Origin: Janthinobacterium lividum
GTDB taxonomy: Bacteria; Pseudomonadota; Gammaproteobacteria; Steroidobacterales; Steroidobacteraceae
Direction: 5' to 3'
Assembly: GCA_943327025.2 (NCBI GenBank)
Contig: CALPVO020000095.1
Location: 1-7,771, forward strand
DNA: 7,771 bases
Below, piece by piece: positions 1 through 6,532 of this stretch. The position numbers and the translations under genes are program-made. Positions within the stretch are counted from its first letter, which is position 1. The number at the start of each line of letters is the position of its first letter. Under the pieces are notes generated by a model. That model made no database searches. It was not told where the DNA came from and saw only the letters and a program-made list of their open reading frames with translations.

Positions 1-3
1 GGC

Positions 4-1797
4 GTGACTGACGTCTATGCCCACATGATGGAGGCCCTGCGACTGGTGTGGGGAACCCACCGCGGCTTGACCGTCGCGCTGGCGGTGCTGTCGCTGGTGT
101 CTGGCTTGCTGCCGGCGGGCATCGCTTGGGTAGGCGCGCACATTGTCGACAGCGTGGTCGCCGCCATGGCGGCATACGGCAGCATCGGAACGGAGGCCTA
201 CCGCCCTGTCCTGAAGCTGGTAGCGCTGGAAGCCGGGCTGGTCGCCCTGCTGGCCGCCGCACTGCGGGCGCAGTCCACTTGCCAGTCCTTGCTGCGGGCA
301 CTGCTCGGCCAGCGCGTGAATGTCATGATTCTGGAGAAGGCGCTGACGCTCTCGCTCGAGCAGTTCGAGGACAGCGCCTTTTACGACCGCCTGACGCGTG
401 CGCGTCGCGAAGCGTCTTCGCGGCCGCTGTCGATGGTGATGCGCGCCTTCGGGTTAATCCGCGACTTGGTGCAACTGGCTAGCTTCGGCGCGCTGCTTTG
501 GCAGTTCTCTGCCTGGGCGATGGCTGTGCTGTTCCTCGCCGGTCTGCCTTCGTTCATCGCCGAAACCAAGTTCAGCGGCGCTGCTTTCCAGCTGTTTCGG
601 TGGCGCTCACCCGAAGCGCGCATGCAGATGTACTTGGAAAGCGTTCTCGCCCGCGAAGACCACGCCAAGGAAGTGCAGCTGTATGGCTTGGGGGAACTGT
701 TCCTCGGGCGTTACCGCGGTATCTTCAGCAAGCTTTACAGTGCCGACCGCGAACTGACACTCCAGCGTGACAGCTGGGGCTTGGGCCTTGGCCTGCTAGG
801 TACCGCCGCGCTTTACGGCGCTTATGGCTGGGTGGCAGTCACCGCTATTGCCGGCGCGCTAACACTTGGCCAAATGACGCTCTACGTCATGTTGTTCCGC
901 CAAGGGCAAGGCGCGCTTAGCGGGGTGCTGTCTGCCATCGGCGGGCTCTACGAAGACAATCTCTACTTGTCGACATTGACCGAGTACTTGGCGCAGCCTA
1001 CCCCTAAGCGCGGTGGCGATGCCACGAATGGCCCAGACGCAGCCGATGGTGTGCGCTTCGAGAACGTCAGTTTCACCTACCCCGGTAGCAGCGAGCCTGC
1101 GCTGCAGGACCTTTCCCTGCACATACGCCCGGGCCAAGCACTGGCGATTGTTGGCGAGAATGGTAGCGGCAAGACCACGCTCATCAAGTTGCTGACACGG
1201 CTCTATGTGCCCACCAGCGGCCGCATCCTGCTCGACGGCTTGGACCTGCAGGAATGGAACGAGAAGCGTCTGCGCGAACGCATCGGCGTCATCTTTCAGG
1301 ACTTTGCGCGCTACCAATTGCCCGTGGGCGAAAACGTGGGCGTGGGCGATGTGAATGCGTTCAGCGACGAAGCGCGCTGGCGCGAGGCCGCCACGGCGGG
1401 CTTGGCGACGCCGTTCATCGAAGGCCTGCCACAGCAGTTCCATACGCGGCTAGGCAAGTGGTTTGACGACGGCCGCGAACTATCCGGCGGGCAGTGGCAG
1501 AAGGTGGCGCTAAGCCGCGCCTTCATGCGTACCGGCGCCGACATTGTGGTGCTGGATGAACCCACCGCCGCCATGGACGCAGGCGCCGAAGCGGAAGTGT
1601 TCGCGCACTTCCGTGAACTGACGGCAGGACGAATTGCGGTGCTTATCTCGCACCGCTTCAGCACGGTGCGCATGGCAGACCAGATTGCCGTGCTGGAACA
1701 TGGCCGCCTGCAAGAACTGGGTAGCCATGAACAGTTGCTGGCGCAGGACGGCCGCTACGCCGCCCTGTTCAAGCTGCAAGCGCGCGGCTACGCCTAA
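4..1797 (+). CDS. ABC transporter half-molecule (exporter permease fused to ATPase), NisT/SpaT-like
   Basis: This inner-membrane ABC exporter half-transporter should work as a homodimer, coupling ATP hydrolysis to export of an unknown substrate. Residues about 20-300 form the permease, with hydrophobic stretches near 25-50, 70-90, 150-185 and 258-295. The ATPase follows: Walker A GENGSGKT (384-391), Q-loop Gln432, signature LSGGQ (493-497), Walker B ending in Asp518-Glu519, and H-loop His550. All catalytic motifs are intact, so it looks active. The Q-loop context FQDFARYQLPVGENVG resembles ATPases of lanthipeptide-type exporters such as NisT and SpaT, from memory of that family. There is no N-terminal C39 peptidase, so it would not cleave a leader itself. 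No peptide precursor or modifying enzyme is visible. The start is uncertain: a GTG at 4 has only three bases before it, the frame is open to the window edge, and ATGs at 25 and 28 lack a clear ribosome binding site. It converges on the DUF885 gene. The exporter assignment is firm; the substrate is unknown. Confidence 0.9.
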   Translation: MTDVYAHMMEALRLVWGTHRGLTVALAVLSLVSGLLPAGIAWVGAHIVDSVVAAMAAYGSIGTEAYRPVLKLVALEAGLVALLAAALRAQSTCQSLLRALLGQRVNVMILEKALTLSLEQFEDSAFYDRLTRARREASSRPLSMVMRAFGLIRDLVQLASFGALLWQFSAWAMAVLFLAGLPSFIAETKFSGAAFQLFRWRSPEARMQMYLESVLAREDHAKEVQLYGLGELFLGRYRGIFSKLYSADRELTLQRDSWGLGLGLLGTAALYGAYGWVAVTAIAGALTLGQMTLYVMLFRQGQGALSGVLSAIGGLYEDNLYLSTLTEYLAQPTPKRGGDATNGPDAADGVRFENVSFTYPGSSEPALQDLSLHIRPGQALAIVGENGSGKTTLIKLLTRLYVPTSGRILLDGLDLQEWNEKRLRERIGVIFQDFARYQLPVGENVGVGDVNAFSDEARWREAATAGLATPFIEGLPQQFHTRLGKWFDDGRELSGGQWQKVALSRAFMRTGADIVVLDEPTAAMDAGAEAEVFAHFRELTAGRIAVLISHRFSTVRMADQIAVLEHGRLQELGSHEQLLAQDGRYAALFKLQARGYA

Positions 1798-1823
1798 GCG
1801 CCGGGAGCAAGCTGCCTCCTACG
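1798..1823 (-). repeat. REP-like palindrome between convergent genes
   Basis: Read on the minus strand, this stretch is CGTAGGAGGCAGCTTGCTCC followed by CGGCGC. It begins with GTAGGAG and folds as GGAG(G)CA-GCT-TGCTCC, six pairs with one bulged G. The layout resembles the GTAGGAGCGAGCTTGCTCGCG class of REP sequences scattered between genes in pseudomonads and xanthomonads, and it sits in a typical place, the gap between two convergent genes. Only one copy is visible and it departs from a perfect palindrome, so it could be a decayed REP or a chance hairpin. It might also help end transcription from either side, but neither side has a T tract. Confidence 0.4.
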
Positions 1824-1831
1824 CTAGTGAT

Positions 1832-3601
1832 TCAGCTTCCCGCCTGCACGCGCGCAATCCACGCGTCGACCTGCTGTTCCAGCACTGCCAGCGTTACACC
1901 GCCATTGCCCAGCACGGTGTCGTGAAAGGCACGGATATCAAACTTCTCACCCAGCGCTTTTTCGGCCCTTGCACGGAGTTCGCGAATCTTCAGCTCGCCC
2001 ATCTTGTAGGCCAGCGCTTGCCCGGGCCAGGAGATGTAGCGGTCCGTCTCGGTGCGTATCTCAAGTGTGGAGAGCGCCGTGTTCGCCGCCATGAACTCCA
2101 GCGCTTGGTCGCGCGTCCAGCCCTTCGAGTGCATGCCCGTGTCCACCACGAGGCGGCAGGCGCGCCACATCTCGTAGGTCAGGCGACCAAAACGCTCATA
2201 GGGCGTGCGGTACACGCCCATCTCCTGTCCAAGCCATTCGGAATAAAGCCCCCAACCTTCGCCGAAAGCGTGCGGATAGAAGTTCAGGCGAAATAGCGGA
2301 ACGTTCTCCATTTCGCGCGCCAGCGCGCCCTGCAGATGATGCCCGGGCACGGATTCGTGCAGCGTCAACGATGGCAGCGCATACAGCGGTCGCTTGTCGA
2401 GCGAAGTGGTGTTCACCCAGTATTCGCCAGCACCGCCAGTAGGGCCGCCGCTGTAGCGGCCCGCCGTGTAGTTGGGTGCCAGCACCGCCGGCACCGGGCG
2501 TACCCCGTACGGCGTTCGTGGAAGGCGGCCGAAGTAGCGTGGCAACTTCCAGTCGATGTCCTTGGCGATGAACGCAGCCTCGCGCAGCAGTTCGCCTGCG
2601 GTCTTCGGGTAGAACTGCGGGTCCGTCCGCAGGAACTCCAGAAAAGCCCGGAAGCGGTTCTGGCCGGCCGGCGCTTGAAAGCCCACCTCGTCGATGATCG
2701 CTTCCATGTCTGCACGGATGCGCTTCACCTCAGCAAGGCCCACGGCATGAATACCCTCGGGCGTGGCGTCCGGCAGCGTGGTGTAGTAGCGCACCAGGTC
2801 GGCGTAGTAAGCCGCCCCGCTGGGCATGGCAGAAGCACCAAGCGTCGTGCGGGCCCCGGGCACGTATTCACCATCGAAGAACCGTTGGAACGCCGCATAG
2901 GTGGGGAGCACCTTGGTGGCGATGGCCTCACGGCCGGCGGCGCGTAACCGCTCCTGCTCGGCGGCTGGCATCGTCGACGGCAGGTTCGCAAAAGGGGAAT
3001 AGAGGGGGCAGTCCTCGGGCTTCGCATACTGCTCGGCAGCAATCACCTTCGCCAAGTTCGGCAGAATTTCCGCGGGGATAGTGAACCCTTCCCGCACACC
3101 AGTACGCAGGTTCGCCACCTGCTCAGCAAAATACCGCGGCAAGTCCGCCAAGCGCTTCAGGTAGCGCTCGTAGTCGGCTACGGTTCGAAACGGCATGGCC
3201 TCGTGCAGTAGCAGCAAGTCTGCGTGGAAGCCGCTGTCGGTGGTCATTGGCATGCGCCAGTCGCGGTGCTGGCCCAGCAGCACGCGCTGCTCCACCATGA
3301 ACTTGAACAGCCCAGCAGACACCCGTTCCTGCGTGGACAGGCCCGCGAGGTCGATGGCCTCGAGCCGCTTTAGCAACAGACGGTCCGCGTTCAGCCTCCG
3401 GGCCTGCGACTCGGGCGTCACGCTGGGCAGGCGGTCGTCGTAGTCGTGGAGGCCCTCGCTCGTCGCGGCCAGCGGTTCATCGCGGTAGTAGGCGGCGCGT
3501 TCGTCGGCGAACAACTGGCGCAGGTCCGCTGCGGGCGTCGCCGCGGAAACTGCAGGCCAGCAAACCAGCATCGCCAGCAGGAATCGCGCAAATAGGTTCA
3601 T
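1832..3601 (-). CDS. Secreted DUF885-family predicted zinc metallopeptidase
   Basis: This 589-residue exported protein belongs to the DUF885 family, annotated as putative metallohydrolases or peptidases with little direct biochemistry. Residues 1-20 form a Sec signal peptide, with likely cleavage after AVSA; Cys14 lacks a lipobox, so it is probably a soluble periplasmic or secreted enzyme. The family motif HESVPGHH lies at 415-422, with His415, His421 and His422 as likely zinc ligands and Glu416 as the catalytic base. A second conserved block, FGEGWGLYSEWLG, supplies Glu448. The C-terminal block with DRYISWPGQALAYKMG is also typical. Length and motifs look complete. A ribosome binding site GGAGG (3608-3612) lies six bases before the ATG and fixes the start. 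It follows the TonB receptor on the same strand, but a strong terminator stands between them. The substrate is unknown; peptides are the usual guess for the family. Confidence 0.9.
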   Translation of the reverse strand: MNLFARFLLAMLVCWPAVSAATPAADLRQLFADERAAYYRDEPLAATSEGLHDYDDRLPSVTPESQARRLNADRLLLKRLEAIDLAGLSTQERVSAGLFKFMVEQRVLLGQHRDWRMPMTTDSGFHADLLLLHEAMPFRTVADYERYLKRLADLPRYFAEQVANLRTGVREGFTIPAEILPNLAKVIAAEQYAKPEDCPLYSPFANLPSTMPAAEQERLRAAGREAIATKVLPTYAAFQRFFDGEYVPGARTTLGASAMPSGAAYYADLVRYYTTLPDATPEGIHAVGLAEVKRIRADMEAIIDEVGFQAPAGQNRFRAFLEFLRTDPQFYPKTAGELLREAAFIAKDIDWKLPRYFGRLPRTPYGVRPVPAVLAPNYTAGRYSGGPTGGAGEYWVNTTSLDKRPLYALPSLTLHESVPGHHLQGALAREMENVPLFRLNFYPHAFGEGWGLYSEWLGQEMGVYRTPYERFGRLTYEMWRACRLVVDTGMHSKGWTRDQALEFMAANTALSTLEIRTETDRYISWPGQALAYKMGELKIRELRARAEKALGEKFDIRAFHDTVLGNGGVTLAVLEQQVDAWIARVQAGS

Positions 3602-3607
3602 GGCAAG

Positions 3608-3612
3608 CCTCC
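3608..3612 (-). promoter_or_regulatory. Ribosome binding site of the DUF885 gene
   Basis: GGAGG on the minus strand, six bases before the ATG. It supports the start at 3601. It lies in the 46-base gap left between the upstream terminator and the gene, where no convincing -35/-10 pair was found. Confidence 0.8.
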
Positions 3613-3647
3613 GTAAACAGGGCTCGACTGTAACGGACTGCGCACCG

Positions 3648-3683
3648 TAATAAAAAGGGGGCTAGCCTCACAGCTAGCCCCCC
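3648..3683 (-). terminator. Intrinsic (Rho-independent) terminator of the TonB receptor transcript
   Basis: On the minus strand a perfect 10-bp stem (GGGGGCTAGC paired with GCTAGCCCCC; arms at 3673-3682 and 3657-3666) encloses a six-base loop and is followed directly by TTTTTATTA (3656-3648). The T tract is on the minus-strand side only, so it ends transcripts coming from the receptor gene, not from the opposite direction. It lies about 70 bases past the receptor stop codon and 46 bases before the DUF885 start. Confidence 0.92.
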
Positions 3684-3692
3684 AAGTTGCGT

Positions 3693-3712
3693 TAGGCCGC
3701 CAAAGCAGCCTA
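3693..3712. repeat. Small hairpin in receptor 3' UTR
   Basis: TAGGC (3693-3697) pairs with GCCTA (3708-3712). After a one-by-one mismatch, GC (3699-3700) pairs with GC (3705-3706) around a CAAA loop. It is modest alone but lies exactly between two much stronger hairpins, so the whole 3' UTR of the receptor mRNA is likely folded. It has no T tract and is not a terminator by itself. Confidence 0.45.
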
Positions 3713-3716
3713 GGCC

Positions 3717-3745
3717 CGTCGTCCGGCCCTCGAGGGCCGGCGACG
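3717..3745. repeat. Very GC-rich perfect palindrome just after the receptor stop
   Basis: CCGGCCCTCGAGGGCCGG (3723-3740) is an 18-base perfect palindrome. The stem extends with CGTCG (3717-3721) pairing to CGACG (3741-3745), with one bulged T at 3722. This gives about 12 stem pairs around a TCGA centre, starting seven bases after the receptor stop codon. It has no T tract. It could protect the mRNA 3' end from exonucleases, assist termination, or be a protein-binding palindrome; the sequence alone does not decide. Confidence 0.65.
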
Positions 3746-3752
3746 CACCGCC

Positions 3753-6296
3753 TTACTCGCCGAACTTCACGTTGAAGTTCACGCCGTAGGAACGCGGAGC
3801 ACCATAGTTGGTGAAGTTCCACAAGCCAGCCACCGGCAGCGCGGCCATACGGTAAATCTCGTTGGTGAGATTCGCACCATACAAGCCGATGGAGTAACGA
3901 CCCTCAGCCTCATGCCAAGTGGCGGAGAGGTTGACGAGCGTCCGCTTCTGCATCTGAGTGTTCGTGCCGTTGAACACGTCCGTCTCAGACTCGCCCTGGT
4001 AGTTCACGTCGCCAGCCAAGGCAATGCGCGAGCCGTTCGACATCGGGATGTCGTATCCGGCATTCACAGCCACCTTCAGCTTCGGCGAGAACGGTACCGT
4101 GTACGGCAGCAACGACACGGGGGCGTTGGTACCACGCAGGTCCGGCAAGATGCCACTGGTGTACTCGTGGTCCAGCCAGTTCAGCGAACCGCCGACCCGC
4201 AGGCGGTCGGAAGCTATCCAGGTGACCTCGGCATCGAAGCCCTTGGCCTTCGAAGAACCCGTGTTCACCGTCACGGTCTCCTGCTGGCTGGAGCCGTCCG
4301 CCGAGGTGTAAGCCGCCACCACTGCACGCTGCAAATTGTCGTACTTCGTGATGTAGGCAGCGAGGTTGACACGCAGCGTGTTGTCCAGGAAATCCGCCTT
4401 GTAGCCGAGCTCAAGGTTCTTGTTGGTCTCCGGGTCATAGGCACAGCGCGACACAGTGGCGCAGGTTTCCGCGAAGCCGCCGGACAGGAAGCCCGTGGCG
4501 TAGCTCAGGTACCACATCTGCCCATCGGCGGGCTTGTAGTCGAGGACGAGGCGGTACGTGGACTTGCTCCAGTCGTTGTCCGTATCCAAGTACGTGCCGA
4601 AAGAGCTCGGGGGCAAGGGGACGTCACGGCCGTTCCACTGGCGTGGGGTCAGGCCGGCACGGCTGATGTTCTGCGAACGCACGTCGCGGCACACGCCATT
4701 GACGGTGATCTTGTCCTGCGCCTCGGAGTACTGGTTGCACAGACCGCCGCCGTCCACCGCACGGATGAACGACTTCTTGTCCTTGCTGTAGCGCAGGCCA
4801 GCGCTGAGCGACCACTGGTCGTTCACCTTGTAGGTGCCATCCCAGAACACTGCGTTCTCGGTGCGGTCCTGCTCGGTGTATTGCAACTGGTAGTCGAACA
4901 GCGAACGCGTGTCGAGGTTCACCCGGCCATCAGGCCGCAAGAACGTGCCAGTCGTCGGATTGACGGACGGCAGCAGCGCGACCAAGCCCACCGAGAAGAA
5001 CGCACGGAAGTTGAACGCGTCCTTGTAGTAGTTGCCGCCGGCAACGAAGTTGAACGGGCCGTCCAGCTTCGAGGCGAAGCGGAGTTCCTGCTGGAACGTG
5101 TAGCGCTCCGTGTTGCGAGTCGAGTCGAACAGGGTCTGGAAGGCCTCGCCCGTGTAGGTGCTCGGCAGACGCTGCTGCTCTTCACGGTAGCCGGTGATGG
5201 ACTTGACTTCGCCGACCCCGACGTCGAGCGTCTGGGTGAGGTACACGCCGGTGGTATCAACGCGATGGCCCTTGTCCATCCCGATGTCTTCGTTGTGCGA
5301 GATGAGCGTGCTGAACACGTCCTTCTGGCCAGCGAGTTGGATGCCCGGGAACCCGAGCAGCGTCAGCAGGTCGCTGGAGGTGCTCTCGTTCACGCCCGGA
5401 GGAGAATCGGAACGGTCACGCACCAGTTCCACGATGCCGTAGGCGCTGTAGTTGTCATTGGGCTGCCACAGCAGCTTGGCCTTCGCCGCAAGCACGTCCT
5501 TGCCACCGAGGCGATCACCGGTACCGGTTACCGTCGTGTCCACTTCCGATGGCGGACGCGACCCGGCCGGGATGCCGAACAGGCCCCACAGCGGTACGTT
5601 GCCGGGGAAGGTGGCCGTTTTCTTGTTGTCCGTATAGAAGCCGTCGTCCTTGTCGGAGATGGCAGCGATACGCAGGGCGAGGGTTTCACCCAGCGGCAGG
5701 TTCAAGGAGACCTTCACCGAGTTGAAGCTGGCGCCGTTCTCGTACTGGCCTACACCGACTTGCGCGTCAGCGGAGTACTCGCCGAGCACTGGCTTCTTGG
5801 AGGTCAGCGAGATGACGCCGCCCGTGGTGTTCTTGCCGAACAGGGTGCCCTGCGGACCGCGGTACACCTCGACCTGCTGCAGGTCGAACAGCGAAACGAA
5901 CTGCGAGGTGACGTGGCTGAGGGCGAATTCGTCCACCAGGAAGCTGACGGGTGCGTCCTGCGTCACGAGGATGATGTTCGTGCCGGTACCGCGCATACCA
6001 CCGCCAGTGGCGTTGAAGCCCGCGGGAGCGGACAGCACCAACCCTGGAGCGACGGCGCCGAGGGCGCGCACGTCATTGATCTGCGTGCGGCTCAGTTCAG
6101 CGGCGCTGATGGCGGAAATAGCGATAGGCACGTCCTGCGAGGATTCGGCTCGCTTGGTACCCGTAACAATAACTTCGTCGAGTTTTCCCGCCTCTTCAGT
6201 GGCGGCAGGTGCCTGCGCGTGAGCCGCGCCGGCGAGAATCAAGGAGACGGCTGCCGCGATAGCGGTGCCGACCGGTAAACGGTACGTTTTCAACAT
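3753..6296 (-). CDS. TonB-dependent outer-membrane receptor
   Basis: This 847-residue receptor should import a scarce or bulky ligand across the outer membrane, powered by TonB-ExbB-ExbD. A Sec signal peptide occupies about residues 1-29 (cleavage near AHAQA). A TonB box, DEVIVTGTKR, follows at 40-49. The plug domain covers roughly 55-165 and contains the conserved RGPQGTLFGKNTTGG (146-160). The rest forms the 22-strand barrel, with alternating hydrophobic strands and Asp/Asn-rich loops. Four cysteines are visible, in two close pairs, Cys520/Cys536 and Cys612/Cys618, probably loop disulfides. The C-terminus is VNFNVKFGE, so the usual terminal aromatic lies two residues inside. Length is normal. 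GAGGGGG four bases before the ATG is the ribosome binding site. No Fur-box-like site or riboswitch was recognised upstream, so iron-siderophore use is not indicated. The divergent neighbour is a PQQ quinohemoprotein, and a predicted peptidase follows on the same strand; the ligand could be a polymer-derived alcohol, a cofactor such as PQQ, or a peptide. Family assignment is certain; the ligand is unknown. Confidence 0.95.
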   Translation of the reverse strand: MLKTYRLPVGTAIAAAVSLILAGAAHAQAPAATEEAGKLDEVIVTGTKRAESSQDVPIAISAISAAELSRTQINDVRALGAVAPGLVLSAPAGFNATGGGMRGTGTNIILVTQDAPVSFLVDEFALSHVTSQFVSLFDLQQVEVYRGPQGTLFGKNTTGGVISLTSKKPVLGEYSADAQVGVGQYENGASFNSVKVSLNLPLGETLALRIAAISDKDDGFYTDNKKTATFPGNVPLWGLFGIPAGSRPPSEVDTTVTGTGDRLGGKDVLAAKAKLLWQPNDNYSAYGIVELVRDRSDSPPGVNESTSSDLLTLLGFPGIQLAGQKDVFSTLISHNEDIGMDKGHRVDTTGVYLTQTLDVGVGEVKSITGYREEQQRLPSTYTGEAFQTLFDSTRNTERYTFQQELRFASKLDGPFNFVAGGNYYKDAFNFRAFFSVGLVALLPSVNPTTGTFLRPDGRVNLDTRSLFDYQLQYTEQDRTENAVFWDGTYKVNDQWSLSAGLRYSKDKKSFIRAVDGGGLCNQYSEAQDKITVNGVCRDVRSQNISRAGLTPRQWNGRDVPLPPSSFGTYLDTDNDWSKSTYRLVLDYKPADGQMWYLSYATGFLSGGFAETCATVSRCAYDPETNKNLELGYKADFLDNTLRVNLAAYITKYDNLQRAVVAAYTSADGSSQQETVTVNTGSSKAKGFDAEVTWIASDRLRVGGSLNWLDHEYTSGILPDLRGTNAPVSLLPYTVPFSPKLKVAVNAGYDIPMSNGSRIALAGDVNYQGESETDVFNGTNTQMQKRTLVNLSATWHEAEGRYSIGLYGANLTNEIYRMAALPVAGLWNFTNYGAPRSYGVNFNVKFGE

Positions 6297-6300
6297 GAGA

Positions 6301-6307
6301 CCCCCTC
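6301..6307 (-). promoter_or_regulatory. Ribosome binding site of the TonB receptor
   Basis: GAGGGGG on the minus strand, ending four bases before the ATG; its GAGG core is seven bases away. The same heptamer precedes the divergent quinohemoprotein gene. Confidence 0.75.
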
Positions 6308-6358
6308 AAGTGACTTAAGTCCCCGGTGCAGTTATGACCCCGCACGAGGATTGCCAGA

Positions 6359-6374
6359 CAGGGAGTTTTCCCTG
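6359..6374. repeat. CAGGGA-GTTT-TCCCTG inverted repeat
   Basis: Perfect six-base arms separated by GTTT, 63 bases before the receptor start. It could be an operator for a dimeric regulator, or a small hairpin in the receptor leader mRNA. It has no T tract suited to termination. A second short palindrome, ACTTAAGT (6313-6320), lies between it and the receptor ribosome binding site. Confidence 0.4.
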
Positions 6375-6450
6375 CTTCGCGGTTGACTCTAAGCCACTCC
6401 ATATAAAAAAAGCAATCCTGACTGATTTTTTTTTCCCAACGGCCCGAGCG

Positions 6451-6518
6451 GTCGTGGTAAAAACTATCAAGGCACGACAAAATCGCTTCTGGAACCAGTC
6501 CCCGGAGCGGCACGACGA
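6451..6518. repeat. GGCACGAC direct and inverted repeats, candidate operator
   Basis: GGCACGACAA (6471-6480) recurs as GGCACGACGA (6509-6518), 38 bases on, differing at one base. The core CACGAC (6473-6478) also has an inverted partner, GTCGTG (6451-6456), 16 bases to its left. The second direct copy overlaps the ribosome binding site of the quinohemoprotein gene. Three half-sites next to one start codon could bind a regulator, but six-base cores can arise by chance in GC-rich DNA. Confidence 0.35.
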
Positions 6519-6523
6519 GGGGG
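6517..6523 (+). promoter_or_regulatory. Ribosome binding site of the quinohemoprotein gene
   Basis: GAGGGGG lies nine bases before the ATG at 6533 and decides that start. The protein begins there with a good signal peptide, which supports it. Confidence 0.75.
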
Positions 6524-6532
6524 CCAAATCGC

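Larger units (their letters stand above)
6297..6532. promoter_or_regulatory. Divergent control region between receptor and quinohemoprotein genes
   Basis: This 236-bp region must hold the promoters of both flanking genes, which start outward from it. Its middle (about 6400-6434) is strikingly AT-rich for this DNA, with seven As and then nine Ts. It contains a CAGGGA/TCCCTG palindrome on the receptor side and GGCACGAC repeats on the quinohemoprotein side. Candidate boxes exist but no well-spaced -35/-10 pair: TTGACT at 6383 is only 13 bases from TATAAA at 6402, and minus-strand TTGATA (6470-6465) has no matching -10. This suggests activator-dependent promoters or an alternative sigma factor, which is inference. 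Short open frames crossing it are not convincing genes. Confidence 0.7.

Noticed and set aside
859..1443. A 194-codon minus-strand open frame inside the ABC transporter gene
   Set aside because: It is codon-in-phase antisense to a clear gene with complete ABC motifs; the same rare-codon explanation applies.
1634..2296. A 220-codon plus-strand open frame bridging the ABC and DUF885 genes
   Set aside because: It overlaps two well-supported genes in other frames, has no recognisable domain, and its sequence is composed of shadows of both.
3912..6278. A 788-codon open frame on the plus strand, antisense to almost the whole TonB receptor gene
   Set aside because: It is exactly codon-in-phase with the receptor gene, so it stays open simply because the receptor uses no TTA, CTA or TCA codons there, as expected in GC-rich DNA. 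Its product resembles no family I know and is rich in Arg, Val and His, as antisense shadows are.
6383..6407. Possible sigma-70 promoter TTGACT / TATAAA on the plus strand
   Set aside because: The spacing is 13 bases, well short of 16-18, so it is not called as a promoter.
6426..6434. T9 run considered as the tail of an intrinsic terminator
   Set aside because: No GC-rich hairpin precedes it on the plus strand, and it lies between divergent genes where no transcript is expected to end.
6471..6486. Possible sigma-54 promoter (GGCACG followed by GC)
   Set aside because: The GG and GC pairs are separated by 12 bases rather than the required 10.
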